Shown here: positions 9,796-18,292 of the stretch, in pieces
Layout: each line of letters opens with the position of its first letter
Numbering within the stretch: position 1 is the stretch's first letter
Assembly (NCBI RefSeq): GCF_004354985.1
Contig: NZ_SMSK01000019.1
Coordinates: forward strand, 1-64,000
DNA: 64,000 nucleotides
From: Segetibacter sp. 3557_3
Lineage (GTDB): Bacteria; Bacteroidota; Bacteroidia; Chitinophagales; Chitinophagaceae
Direction: 5' to 3'
Translations under genes and position numbers: made by a program
The notes under the pieces: model-generated
Told to the model about the DNA's origin: nothing
Databases searched by the model: none
What the model saw: the letters and a program-made list of their open reading frames with translations, nothing else

Positions 9796-9924
9796 TTATT
9801 GCAGCATTCCGGATTAAGGTAGATAAGAAAATACGGGGGTCTATAAAATTAATAGAAATAAGCTGTGATAATGAAAGTTTTTTAAAGTTGGTATACCTGC
9901 AGATAGCCTCCTTAAGTGGAGTTC

Positions 9925-10359
9925 TTATAGGCTTTCGGCAAATACCTTAAAGTCGTCCATAAATCGTTTTGATTGCTTTTTAAAGCTCCCTGGCATTAGC
10001 CAGCCGACAAGTCGCATAAAACCGGTAAACTTAAATTCGGTTTCAGCTATCCACCGTGTGCGGTTTTCTGAAAGGGGAATAAATTTGTTGCATACCTTAT
10101 TGAATACTCCCTTTGCTTCGTAGGTGCCGATGAATTCCTGCGGCAGGTTTCGTTTGGTGATGGTCTCTACCATTTCTATTTCGCGTTTGCCCATCTTGTA
10201 CTTTAGTAGCGACTTTGCGCCTACCTGGCCGGGAGTACCACTCAGGTTTTTAAAGCTGATTAAACCGGGTTGCCACTTTGGGAGGTTATCCGGGTTGTCG
10301 AAAATCTCGACCACCCGGTTTAAAGGCAGGTTGATGCCGATCTCGTTTGTGTATTTCAT
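9925..10359 (-). CDS. SRPBCC-family (START-like) protein
   Basis: About 144 residues from the ATG at 10359 (MKYTNEIGINLPLNRVVEIF). An in-frame ATG at 10392 adds 11 residues without family character. The pattern NLPKWQPGLISFKNL, a basic middle region (KYKMGKREIEMVETI) and WIAETEFKFTGFMRL fits the polyketide-cyclase/dehydrase type SRPBCC fold, a hydrophobic ligand-binding cavity. No ligand can be assigned. The gene is single, with about 130 bases to the gliding-associated gene downstream. Confidence 0.75.
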   Translation of the reverse strand: MKYTNEIGINLPLNRVVEIFDNPDNLPKWQPGLISFKNLSGTPGQVGAKSLLKYKMGKREIEMVETITKRNLPQEFIGTYEAKGVFNKVCNKFIPLSENRTRWIAETEFKFTGFMRLVGWLMPGSFKKQSKRFMDDFKVFAESL

Positions 10360-10392
10360 GTGTGCATTTTGAGCGGGCAAGTCGGCAGCCAT

Positions 10393-10845
10393 CTTGTCCG
10401 GCTTTCCCGCAGTGAGTCAAAATACCAGGAAAAGGTTGCGCCTGCTGGTATGCTACCTATCATCTAAATGGCGACCCTTTGCTGGCGGGCCATTGTAAAA
10501 TCCATTCCACCGACCATCATTGCATCGACAATCTTATTGAAGTACGTTCTGGAGTGGTTTTAGGTTGATGTCTTTACCGGGTAAGTTATAGAAATCGGTG
10601 CAGGTAAGTGCAATTTACCGGCGAGCCTAACCTGGTAAGCGGTATGCGGTTGGTGTAAATTTTAGAAGCGGTGAATACTAAGCTAAGGGTCTTTGGTTCA
10701 AGACTCATTCCTTTGTCCAGGGCACTTTTGGAGAACGAGTAGCAAGCAGTCAAATGGGCATCATTGTGCCCATGTAACGGGTTGTTAGATAGTCACCTGG
10801 CATTATACAACAGCTGGAGTAATACCCTCCCGCCTAAACAAAGAA
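10393..10845. other. Intergenic region without recognisable genes
   Basis: About 450 bases between the SRPBCC gene and the Nfu terminator. No ORF above about 40 codons looks real and no structured RNA was recognised. Confidence 0.5.
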
Positions 10846-10867
10846 AGCGCCTCCAAAAGGAGACGCT
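10846..10867 (-). terminator. Intrinsic terminator of the nfu gene
   Basis: On the minus strand, AGCGTCTCC, the loop TTTT and GGAGGCGCT form a 9-bp stem with one G-U pair. A T-rich TTTCTTTG follows. It lies 26 bases after the nfu stop codon. Confidence 0.75.
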
Positions 10868-10893
10868 TCCATTATAGTAAACATCACAAACAA

Positions 10894-11493
10894 TTACTCG
10901 GCTTCTGCAACCACTTCTTTTACTTCGGGTATCATCCGCTTCATCATGCCTTCAATCCCGGCCTTCAATGTAATCATACTCGAAGGACAACCGCTGCAGC
11001 TTCCCTGTAACATCAGGTTTACTACACCATCGTCGTAGCTTTTAAACTGGATCGCACCTCCGTCCATTTCGACAGCAGGTTTTACATAGTTTTCGAGGAG
11101 CTCCTTAATACGCTTAACAACATCGTCGTCATCTGCATTTACGACATTGCCGCCGTCGGCTTTTGTAACAACGATTTGTTCTTCGTTGATCACCGGACCA
11201 CCGTTTTCGAGATAGTCTTTTAGAAATTGCTTAATGGTTGGAATTACATCCTGCCAATCATCGGTGTCCGACGTTTTGGTGAGGGTAACGAAGTTACTAG
11301 CAATAAATACGCTCTTTATAAAGGGAAAACTAAATAGTTCTGTTGCAAGAGGTGAAGGTGCAGCTGTGCTCTCATCAGGGAAGTCGATGCTTTTACCAGG
11401 ATAAAGCAGCTTATTCGCCACAAACTTCATTGTCTCGGGGTTTGGCGTCATTTCGGTATATATGCTTATCACCGGGTTTCCTGTTTTAATCAT
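10894..11493 (-). CDS. Nfu/NifU-type iron-sulfur cluster carrier
   Basis: About 199 residues from the ATG at 11493 (MIKTGNPVISIYTEMTPNPE). A GTG at 11517 in frame would add eight residues. The N-terminal Nfu_N domain (TPNPETMKFVAN) is followed by a C-terminal NifU-like domain with the cluster-binding motif GSCSGCPSS near the end. Such proteins bind a 4Fe-4S cluster between monomers and pass it to apo-enzymes. The two-domain form is typical of the Nfu proteins of bacteria and mitochondria. A clear terminator follows, so the gene is monocistronic. Confidence 0.9.
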   Translation of the reverse strand: MIKTGNPVISIYTEMTPNPETMKFVANKLLYPGKSIDFPDESTAAPSPLATELFSFPFIKSVFIASNFVTLTKTSDTDDWQDVIPTIKQFLKDYLENGGPVINEEQIVVTKADGGNVVNADDDDVVKRIKELLENYVKPAVEMDGGAIQFKSYDDGVVNLMLQGSCSGCPSSMITLKAGIEGMMKRMIPEVKEVVAEAE

Positions 11494-11806
11494 AAAAAAT
11501 TCATTTAGATCTGCCACACAAAAATAACAAATACGCTGGATAATATACCATACATGATTTTGCTAAAGTCCCCGAATTCCAAATACATCGTTACGACCGT
11601 TTTGTTTGCTGAACAGCCGTTTGCCTGAAACAGGGCTTGTATCGGCCTTTTCAGGGGCATGCAAACCGTAAACATCCGCTGCGGCAGGCCGTAACTACGG
11701 TTTTGAAGCCTTTTTCCGGAACGTTAAAATTTATCAGCTAAGTTGCCGCTGCGTAATCACCAGGAGAGCCAAACCCGGAACAAATCAACTTCGGTCTTTA
11801 CTGCCG
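11494..11806. other. Intergenic region between nfu and the helicase gene
   Basis: About 310 bases. It holds the nfu promoter region and the 3' side of the helicase gene. No gene or clear hairpin was seen. Confidence 0.4.
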
Positions 11807-14161
11807 TCATTCAACAATCCTCAGTTTCGCATAATTGAGCATGATCTTTTTTTCGCCATTGTGCTCGAACTTAACGGTTGCAATCGGGTTGTGCGCCGAA
11901 CCTTCCATCTTCAGCACCGATCCAAAGCCGAACTTTTGGTGCTCTACCTTTTGCCCTGCCTGTAAACCAGTGGTGTCGCTTGCCACAAAGTCGGTGCTGG
12001 GTACGTGTGTCACCACTTTAGGAGTAGGTGCCGCAGCAGGCATATAAGATGGTTTTGCTGCTGGTGGAGGTCCATACTTCTCGGCTACTTTAGCACCGCT
12101 GCTCTTCCAGCCAGCATCGGGAAAACCCCGGTTCATTCGTTCAAATGCGGTTCCCTGTGCAAAGCCGTTGCTTTGGTTCCGGGCACCGCCGCCAGAAAAA
12201 CTCCTGTCGATGTATTCGGCCGGCATTTCTTCAATAAACCTGCTGGGTTCGTTTTGTACGAGCTGGCCAAAACGGTAACGGGTGTTGGCATACGTTAGCC
12301 AGAGATGCTTTTTGGCCCGGGTTACGGCTACGTAAAATAACCGCCGTTCTTCTTCAAGTTCCTCCCTGGTATTAATGGCCATGCCGTTTGGAAAAAGGGT
12401 TTCCTCAATACCACCTACAAATACGCAGGCAAACTCAAGACCTTTTGCAGCGTGTATGGTCATCAGCTTCACAACGTCGCTGTTCTCTTTATCGTCGTCT
12501 GCATCGGTGAGCAGGGTAATTTGTTGCAGGTAGCTGCCCAGGTTCTTTTCACCCAGCTCGCCGTCGTCGTTGCTTGGGCTCTCCGTCCATTCTTTTATCG
12601 AGTTCAACAACTCCTGTATGTTTTCGTACCGCGCGAGTCCTTCGGTGGTTTTGTCGTTAAACAGTTCTTTTACAATATTGGTGTGCTTGCCCACCTGCAC
12701 GGCAACGTCGTATGCATTTTTATCGGTCAACAGGCTCTGAAAGTATTTTATCATTACGACGAAGTTGCCGATGGCCTCAAGTGTTGCGCCTTTGAAGCCG
12801 TTTTGGCCCGCAGACTCAAGCACCTGCCACATGCTGATCTTTTTATCGTTTGCGATCGTTACCGATTTTTCGATCGTCGTTTTGCCGATACCCCTGATTG
12901 GGTAGTTGACGATACGTTTTAGCGCTTCTTCATCGTTGGGGTTAACTATCACGCGCAGGTAAGCGAGGATGTCTTTGATCTCTTTACGCTGGTAGAAACT
13001 TACACCGCCATAAATGCGATAGGGAATGCCCATCCTGCGGAGGCTCTCCTCAAATGAACGGCTTTGGGCGTTTGTACGGTACAGGATTGCAAAGTCACGG
13101 TTGAAATAATGGTTCCTGAGCTTTTGTTCCTGTATGGTGTCGGCTACAAACTTGCCTTCGTCGTTGTCTGTAACCGTTCTAACCAGCCTGATCTTTTCGC
13201 CGGTGGTATTGTCTGTCCACAGGTTTTTGGGTATTTGACCCTTGTTATTTTTGATAACCTCGTTGGCGACATTCAGTATGTTTTGGGTGCTGCGGTAGTT
13301 TTGCTCCAGCTTCACCACTTTTACGTCGTCGTAATCTTTTTGAAACTGGAGAATGTTTTCGATCGTTGCCCCGCGAAAACTGTAGATACTTTGAGCGTCG
13401 TCGCCCACCACCGCAATGTTTTCATGCACAGCTGCAAGTAATTTGATCACCTGGTATTGGGCGCCATTGGTATCCTGGTACTCATCGATCATAACGTACC
13501 GGAACTTGTGCTGGTATTTGTGCAACACTTCGGGAAAATCGCGCAGTAGCTCATAAAACTTAAAGAGCAGGTCGTCGAAATCCATTGCCCCGTTTTTGAA
13601 ACATCTTGCCGCGTAACGCTTATAGATTTCGCCGATCATGGGCCGGTTACTGCGGGCATCTTCCTGCGAAATGTGGTAATCGTGCTCGTAGTCTGCGGGA
13701 CCAACCAGCGCATTTTTGGCGTTTGATATGCGGTTGTGCACTACGCTTGGTTTGTAGTGCTTATCGTCGAGGTTAAGTTCGTTGATGACCGTTTTGAGTA
13801 CGCTTCGGCTATCGTCGGTATCGTAAATTGTGAAGTTGTTCGGGTAGCCCATTTTTGGAGCCTCAACCCTTAAGATGCGTGCAAAAACGCTGTGAAAGGT
13901 GCCGATATACAGGTTTCTTGCCTCAGAGTTGCCCAGGATCTTCTCCACCCGCTCCTTCATTTCGGCTGCGGCTTTGTTGGTAAACGTAAGCGCAAGTATG
14001 TTAAAAGCATCAACTCCGTGGGCACTCATCAGGTGTGCGATCCGGGTGGTCAATACCTTGGTTTTGCCACTGCCCGCCCCCGCCACAATGATAATGGGGC
14101 CGTCTTTATGCATCACGGCTTCCCGCTGCATTTCATTTAATTCACTTAAGTAATCCCGCAT
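11807..14161 (-). CDS. pcrA: ATP-dependent DNA helicase of the UvrD/PcrA family
   Basis: This 784-residue superfamily 1A 3'-5' helicase acts in repair and in removing blocks to replication. Motifs appear in order: the Q motif LNEMQREAV, Walker A AGAGSGKTK (27-35), GTFHSVFARIL, DEYQDTN, GDDAQSIYSFRGA, QNYRSTQNILN, VKLMTIHAAKGLEF, and EERRLFYVAVTRAKK in motif VI. The C-terminal 130 residues hold a Pro/Ala-rich linker and a small domain (AGQKVEHQKFGFGSVLKMEG), which is the PcrA/UvrD C-terminal Tudor-like domain that binds RNA polymerase in other bacteria. The gene is single. The symbol pcrA versus uvrD is a naming choice; function is firm. Confidence 0.93.
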   Translation of the reverse strand: MRDYLSELNEMQREAVMHKDGPIIIVAGAGSGKTKVLTTRIAHLMSAHGVDAFNILALTFTNKAAAEMKERVEKILGNSEARNLYIGTFHSVFARILRVEAPKMGYPNNFTIYDTDDSRSVLKTVINELNLDDKHYKPSVVHNRISNAKNALVGPADYEHDYHISQEDARSNRPMIGEIYKRYAARCFKNGAMDFDDLLFKFYELLRDFPEVLHKYQHKFRYVMIDEYQDTNGAQYQVIKLLAAVHENIAVVGDDAQSIYSFRGATIENILQFQKDYDDVKVVKLEQNYRSTQNILNVANEVIKNNKGQIPKNLWTDNTTGEKIRLVRTVTDNDEGKFVADTIQEQKLRNHYFNRDFAILYRTNAQSRSFEESLRRMGIPYRIYGGVSFYQRKEIKDILAYLRVIVNPNDEEALKRIVNYPIRGIGKTTIEKSVTIANDKKISMWQVLESAGQNGFKGATLEAIGNFVVMIKYFQSLLTDKNAYDVAVQVGKHTNIVKELFNDKTTEGLARYENIQELLNSIKEWTESPSNDDGELGEKNLGSYLQQITLLTDADDDKENSDVVKLMTIHAAKGLEFACVFVGGIEETLFPNGMAINTREELEEERRLFYVAVTRAKKHLWLTYANTRYRFGQLVQNEPSRFIEEMPAEYIDRSFSGGGARNQSNGFAQGTAFERMNRGFPDAGWKSSGAKVAEKYGPPPAAKPSYMPAAAPTPKVVTHVPSTDFVASDTTGLQAGQKVEHQKFGFGSVLKMEGSAHNPIATVKFEHNGEKKIMLNYAKLRIVE

Positions 14162-14231
14162 CCAGCGAAGGTACGAACGGGTATGGTGGAAAAGAAGGGG
14201 CGTTGAAAAGTTGAGGGAAATTTATATAGTC

Positions 14232-14292
14232 ATGAGATAGGAGTGATGAGATATGAACGATGAGATATGAGTAATGAAATATGAGTGATGAG
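14232..14292. repeat. Degenerate 14-bp tandem repeat (left block)
   Basis: About four units of ATGARYRATGARAT (for example ATGAACGATGAGAT, ATGAGTAATGAAAT). The last 31 bases (14262-14292) recur at 14422-14452 with two differences, on the other side of the inserted element. Confidence 0.75.
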
Positions 14293-14418
14293 TCGTTTAT
14301 TTAAGAACATTACTTTGGGCCTAACTGTGATATTTCTATTCAGCATTGTTACGTCGCACTCTTGTACTATCATTACAATACGCAGCTTTATTGCAGAGCA
14401 CAAGCTTAAGTAAACGAC
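14292..14418 (+). repeat. Dispersed repeat element, copy A, with terminal inverted repeats
   Basis: The left end GTCGTTTATTTAAG (14292-14305) is the inverse of the right end CTTAAGTAAACGAC (14405-14418) with one mismatch. Inside is the family core GTTACGTCGCACTCTTGTAC (14348-14366 region). The copy at 63401-63530 has the same ends and length. No ORF is present, so this is a MITE-like or REP-like non-autonomous element. Confidence 0.7.
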
Positions 14419-14421
14419 ATT

Positions 14422-14453
14422 GAGATATGAACAATGAAATATGAGTGATGAGA
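14422..14453. repeat. Degenerate 14-bp tandem repeat (right block)
   Basis: About two units of the same ATGARYRATGARAT repeat. It matches 29 of 31 bases of 14262-14292, so the block is either a flanking duplication or the rest of an array split by the element. Confidence 0.65.
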
Positions 14454-14554
14454 CGTAAATTTCATGCCGGGCTCATTTGGCGGGTAAGTCGTTCTGAGCT
14501 CGTTTCAAAACCCCGGTTTGCGGATGGCAGTTCTTTTATATGCAGATACCTTTA

Positions 14555-15589
14555 TCAAGGTTGGAGGGGGAGACCTGGTCCGGGTTGGGATGCGCGGGTT
14601 GATGGCATCATTCCTACAACTTCCACCAAAAAGTCACCGGTCGCTTTTTCCACCGCGGGGGTATCCTGTGAAACGATGTGGGAGCCAAGCACATGATGGC
14701 CCGCGGTGGGTATCGACAACGCTCTTCGTTGGTTTGCCGGTGTTCCAAGCAGCTTCATCATTTGCCGGATCGCGGAAACCTTAACTACGGGATCCTGGTG
14801 TTCCGCATCCCTGTAGTAGTATAATGAAAGCACAGGTTGGCGCACTGCCGCAAAAGTCGCCTTTGTCATTGCGGTTTCGAGGTACTCCTGTAACTGAACA
14901 GCCGACTCTAGCCGGTATTGGTAATACCAGTACTTCTTATACTCAGGGGTGTTATTCTTTGCGTAGTTATACTCCGAGCCGGTGACCTGGCGGGCAATCT
15001 CCAGACCCCATGGATCATTTAAAATGCCTGCTTTAGCATTGTTAATCTCGATGTTTGGCGACATCAGCACCAATGCAGCAATATCAGGATAAGTTGCCGC
15101 AAGTTGTAGGGCCAGGCTCCCACCTGTTGAGGTGCCCATTATAATCACCTTTTCACCAAGTTGGCGGCCAATCGCAAGGGCCTGCTTTGCACTTTCCCAT
15201 AAGCCATCAGCGGTAAGGTTGATCATTGCGTCGACGGTATCTATGCCGTGTTCCGCCAGGCGGCTGAGGTAGAGGTTGCAGCCAAACTTCCTGGCAATAT
15301 TCATATGAACAGGGTTGCCTTCTTCACGGCTGGCGCTAAAGCCATGCAGGTATACAATAGCAAAGGGTGTTTTCTGCCGGAGGCTGTCGTTCCAGACGAT
15401 CATGGCATTATTTCCCGGTTTAATCTTTCTCGCGGTTTCGAGCTGCTGAACGTATTGTTCCAATTGCTGAGATCCCGACGGCACGTCGGGTAACGCTTTC
15501 CGGTACAAAGGATCAGACGGCTGAGGCCCGAAAAGGTAAACCCCGGTCATAGCAGCAGCAGCGAGCAAAAGCCATTTGATATAACGCAT
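14555..15589 (-). CDS. Alpha/beta hydrolase with N-terminal membrane anchor
   Basis: The 344-residue protein begins with a hydrophobic segment (IKWLLLAAAAMTGVYLF, residues 4-20) with no clear cleavage site, so it is probably anchored in the inner membrane and faces the periplasm. The fold markers are FAIVYLHGFSAS (oxyanion hole), the nucleophile elbow IIMGTSTGGSLAL and a late His in IPTAGHHVLGSH. The closest general type is a serine esterase/lysophospholipase-like hydrolase. The substrate is unknown. The final 15 residues are Pro/Gly-rich. The gene reads away from the helicase and ends in the repeat-rich gap. Confidence 0.8.
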   Translation of the reverse strand: MRYIKWLLLAAAAMTGVYLFGPQPSDPLYRKALPDVPSGSQQLEQYVQQLETARKIKPGNNAMIVWNDSLRQKTPFAIVYLHGFSASREEGNPVHMNIARKFGCNLYLSRLAEHGIDTVDAMINLTADGLWESAKQALAIGRQLGEKVIIMGTSTGGSLALQLAATYPDIAALVLMSPNIEINNAKAGILNDPWGLEIARQVTGSEYNYAKNNTPEYKKYWYYQYRLESAVQLQEYLETAMTKATFAAVRQPVLSLYYYRDAEHQDPVVKVSAIRQMMKLLGTPANQRRALSIPTAGHHVLGSHIVSQDTPAVEKATGDFLVEVVGMMPSTRASQPGPGLPLQP

Positions 15590-15859
15590 CTGATTTTTTG
15601 GCTAATCTACATGCTTTATCCAGCCCGTGATATGATTGTGCTGCAGTAAAAGCTAAAATGCTATAGGTCCAGGTAGCCTTTGTAAGATCACGTAAAACCC
15701 CGGTAAATACTTACACGAATTGGTGCTTGCCGCTTGACGCGAGAACATTTGCAAGACTATGTCAAGAGGGCAGGCTGGTTTGCATTCAACTGGCTGAAAA
15801 GCGCTTCTACAACAATGCCTTTCACGATTGCTTCCCTTTAAGCACAATGTGTGCTGTTA

Positions 15860-16306
15860 TCAAACAATGCTGCCTTGCTGATTATCTTTCCCGAGGTATT
15901 CCTTAAGATGGGTTCCGATAAGGTCCGTCCAGCCCTGCACAAAGTTGGTTTTTGCGAAATCGGGATTTGCCGGAAAGGTTTCAAGTCCTGCATGGGTAAG
16001 TCTGAGACGGGTGGCTCCTGCCTCGTTAAACAGTTCCCAGGTTACAAGTGAATCCCCATCGTAGCCTTCGTAGCGCCAGGTATAAGCGAGCTTTTTACCC
16101 GGAATGACTTCGGTAACCCTGCACCGGTGTAAATACTGCCTGTCTTCAGGACCGCCTTCGAAGCTGAACTCAAAACCTACCTCGGGTTTAAACTCGGCGA
16201 GGTCGAAGTACCATTGCTTCATTTGCGCTTTGTTGGTAATGGCTTCCCATACCTTGCTGATTGGCGCCTGGTACGTTCTTTCAATTACAAAGGGTTCATT
16301 GATCAT
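15860..16306 (-). CDS. AHSA1/SRPBCC-domain protein
   Basis: The 148-residue START-like protein of the activator-of-Hsp90 (AHSA1) group has the typical start FVIERTYQAPISKVWEAITN, then the strand KLAYTWRYEGYDGDSLVTWEL and the C-terminal helix with FVQGWTDLIGTHLKEYL. It lies 36 bases downstream of an ArsR-type regulator gene on the same strand. ArsR-SRPBCC pairs are very common, and the pair is usually co-transcribed and self-regulated. The ligand is unknown. Confidence 0.85.
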   Translation of the reverse strand: MINEPFVIERTYQAPISKVWEAITNKAQMKQWYFDLAEFKPEVGFEFSFEGGPEDRQYLHRCRVTEVIPGKKLAYTWRYEGYDGDSLVTWELFNEAGATRLRLTHAGLETFPANPDFAKTNFVQGWTDLIGTHLKEYLGKDNQQGSIV

Positions 16307-16342
16307 CGGTTTCAGTTTTAGTTATGAATGGTTTTGCTGGCT

Positions 16343-16687
16343 TTAATCTTCGTTTGTTGAGCCTGGTTTTGAACTGGTACCGGATGTCGACTCCAGGAAC
16401 TCACCAAGCGCATCAAGCTTGTTGTTCCAAAATACCCTGTACTGCTCCACCCACGATGCAACTTGCGAAAGCGTTTCAAGGCTGGCCTCACAATACCGCT
16501 CCCGGCCTTGAACGCGTATGGTTATAAGACCACACTGTGTGAGTATTTTTATGTGTTTTGAAATAGCCGGGCGGCTAATCTGAAATTGCTGGGCCACTGC
16601 ATTAAGGTTTAGCGATTGTTTTGCCAGCACCTGGATGATTTCGCGCCGGGTGGGGTCAGCAATTGCCTGGAATACATCTCTACGCAT
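16343..16687 (-). CDS. ArsR-family transcriptional regulator
   Basis: The 114-residue winged-helix protein has MRRDVFQAIADPTRREIIQ at the start and the recognition region NAVAQQFQISRPAISKHIKI. The wing follows (ITIRVQGRERYCEA). It lacks the ELCVCDL metal motif of true arsenic sensors, which fits the metal-independent subgroup found next to AHSA1-domain genes. It is the first gene of a two-gene operon with the SRPBCC protein. Autoregulation is an inference from other members. Confidence 0.88.
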   Translation of the reverse strand: MRRDVFQAIADPTRREIIQVLAKQSLNLNAVAQQFQISRPAISKHIKILTQCGLITIRVQGRERYCEASLETLSQVASWVEQYRVFWNNKLDALGEFLESTSGTSSKPGSTNED

Positions 16688-16916
16688 ATTGAGAAATTAT
16701 GTAACCGTTTAGTTACAAATGTAGCTGTTCGTATTGGCAAACCAAATGATATGCGGTTTATTCCCGGGCATAATGTAACTACGTGCGCTTCCTTATGTTC
16801 CGGGTTAAAATGGTTATTCTTTAGCAAATGTTTGCCTGAAGACAATTACCGGTGTCGATATTTACTAAATTAACCGTCGGTTTAACCAAATGATTAAAAA
16901 TTAGCAATCGGGGTTT

Positions 16917-18269
16917 ATGAAAAAACAATTTTTCGGGCTGCTGTTACTGCTGTCCGTTGGCGGTGCGGCATTTAGCCAGGGATCGGCTGCAAAGAAAATT
17001 CTACCCTTTCCTATTCAGCAAAAAAAGCTGGCAAACGGGTTGAACGTTGTTACCGTGCCATTTAATAGTCCGGGACTGGCCTCACTATATATAGTGGTAC
17101 GTGCCGGAGCACGCGAAGAAGTGGAGGCTGGCAAAACCGGGTTTGCCCATTTTTTTGAACACGTGATGTTCAGGGGCACGGAGAAGTATTCAAAAGAAGC
17201 TTACGACGTTGCCTTAAAGTCAATTGGTGCATCCGCGAATGCGAATACCACCCAGGATCGCACTCTGTACCATATGACCGGTAATGCCGGGAAACTCGAA
17301 AAAATGTTTGAACTCGAAGGGGATCGCTTTCAAAACCTGAAATATTCGGAGCACGATTTTAAGACAGAAGCAGGGGCGGTTAAAGGCGAATACACCAAAA
17401 ACTCCGCAAGCCCGTACCAACAGTTGTATGAAAAAACCCTCAACACTGCTTTTGATAAGCATACCTATAAGCATACTACGATGGGCTTTTTTGCCGATGT
17501 GGTAGACATGCCTAACCAGTACAATTATTCGCTAACTTTTTTCGACCGTTTTTACCGCCCGGAGTACACAACGATTGTTGTAGTAGGCGATGTGAAGCAA
17601 CAGGATGTAAACCGCTACGCGGAAAAATACTTTGGCAACTGGAAACCGGGCAACTACAAACCCGTGATCGAAGCGGAACCTCCACAAACCGGAACCCGGT
17701 ATGCTCATGTAAACAATCCGTCGTTTCCGCCTTACCTGAGCCTGAACTATAAGGGACCTGCCTTTTCAGATCGGTCGGTTGATCTTGCTGCATTAAATAT
17801 CCTCTCGACTTACCTGTTTGCCGAAAGTTCCGACCTGTACCAACAGCTGGTTGTAAAAGAACAAAAAGTTCGTTCCCTGGGCGGCGGCGCAGGATCAACC
17901 CGGGACGCACAATTGATCACGATAGCTGCCTCAGTGGTAAATGCTGCAGATCTGCAGTACGTAAAAGATGCTTTGGTGAAAGCGCTTGAGGAAGCAAAAT
18001 CAAAAACGGTTAATGCGAAGCTGCTTGCGGATACCAAATCGCTGATCAAATACAGTTTTGCGATGCGGCTCGATAGCCCCGACCAGATTGCAAATACCCT
18101 TGCCCAGGCGATCTGGTTAACAGGAAACCCGGAAGCAATAAATAATTTTTACGCATTGTTCGACAAAGTGACCGCAGCTGATATCATGAACGTTGCAAAA
18201 AAGTATTTCACCCCGGACGCACTCACCATTGCCACCATTGGCCCCGGTGAACAGGGAAGTGTTAAGTAA
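16917..18269 (+). CDS. M16 zinc peptidase, catalytic member of a pair
   Basis: The 450-residue exported protein has a signal peptide ending near residue 20 (GGAAFSQ). The inverted zinc motif HFFEH is at residues 78-82 (GFAHFFEHVMFRGTEKYS), with the distal metal ligand in TEAGAVKGEY about 75 residues later. A second, inactive M16 half domain follows (about residues 220-445). The next gene, 23 bases downstream, encodes a second M16 protein without the zinc motif, so the two probably form a heterodimer as in mitochondrial processing peptidase or Sphingomonas Sph2681/Sph2682. The periplasmic peptide substrate is unknown. Confidence 0.9.
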   Translation: MKKQFFGLLLLLSVGGAAFSQGSAAKKILPFPIQQKKLANGLNVVTVPFNSPGLASLYIVVRAGAREEVEAGKTGFAHFFEHVMFRGTEKYSKEAYDVALKSIGASANANTTQDRTLYHMTGNAGKLEKMFELEGDRFQNLKYSEHDFKTEAGAVKGEYTKNSASPYQQLYEKTLNTAFDKHTYKHTTMGFFADVVDMPNQYNYSLTFFDRFYRPEYTTIVVVGDVKQQDVNRYAEKYFGNWKPGNYKPVIEAEPPQTGTRYAHVNNPSFPPYLSLNYKGPAFSDRSVDLAALNILSTYLFAESSDLYQQLVVKEQKVRSLGGGAGSTRDAQLITIAASVVNAADLQYVKDALVKALEEAKSKTVNAKLLADTKSLIKYSFAMRLDSPDQIANTLAQAIWLTGNPEAINNFYALFDKVTAADIMNVAKKYFTPDALTIATIGPGEQGSVK

Positions 18270-18292
18270 TTATTCAATCCAAGAAAATCATC

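Larger units (their letters stand above)
14162..14554. other. Intergenic region filled with tandem repeats and a repeat element
   Basis: About 390 bases with no coding potential. It holds a 14-bp degenerate tandem repeat interrupted by a 127-bp element with terminal inverted repeats. Both are described separately. Confidence 0.6.

Noticed and set aside
12452-12922. A 156-residue plus-strand ORF.
   Set aside because: It lies inside the helicase gene on the other strand and shows only shadow composition.
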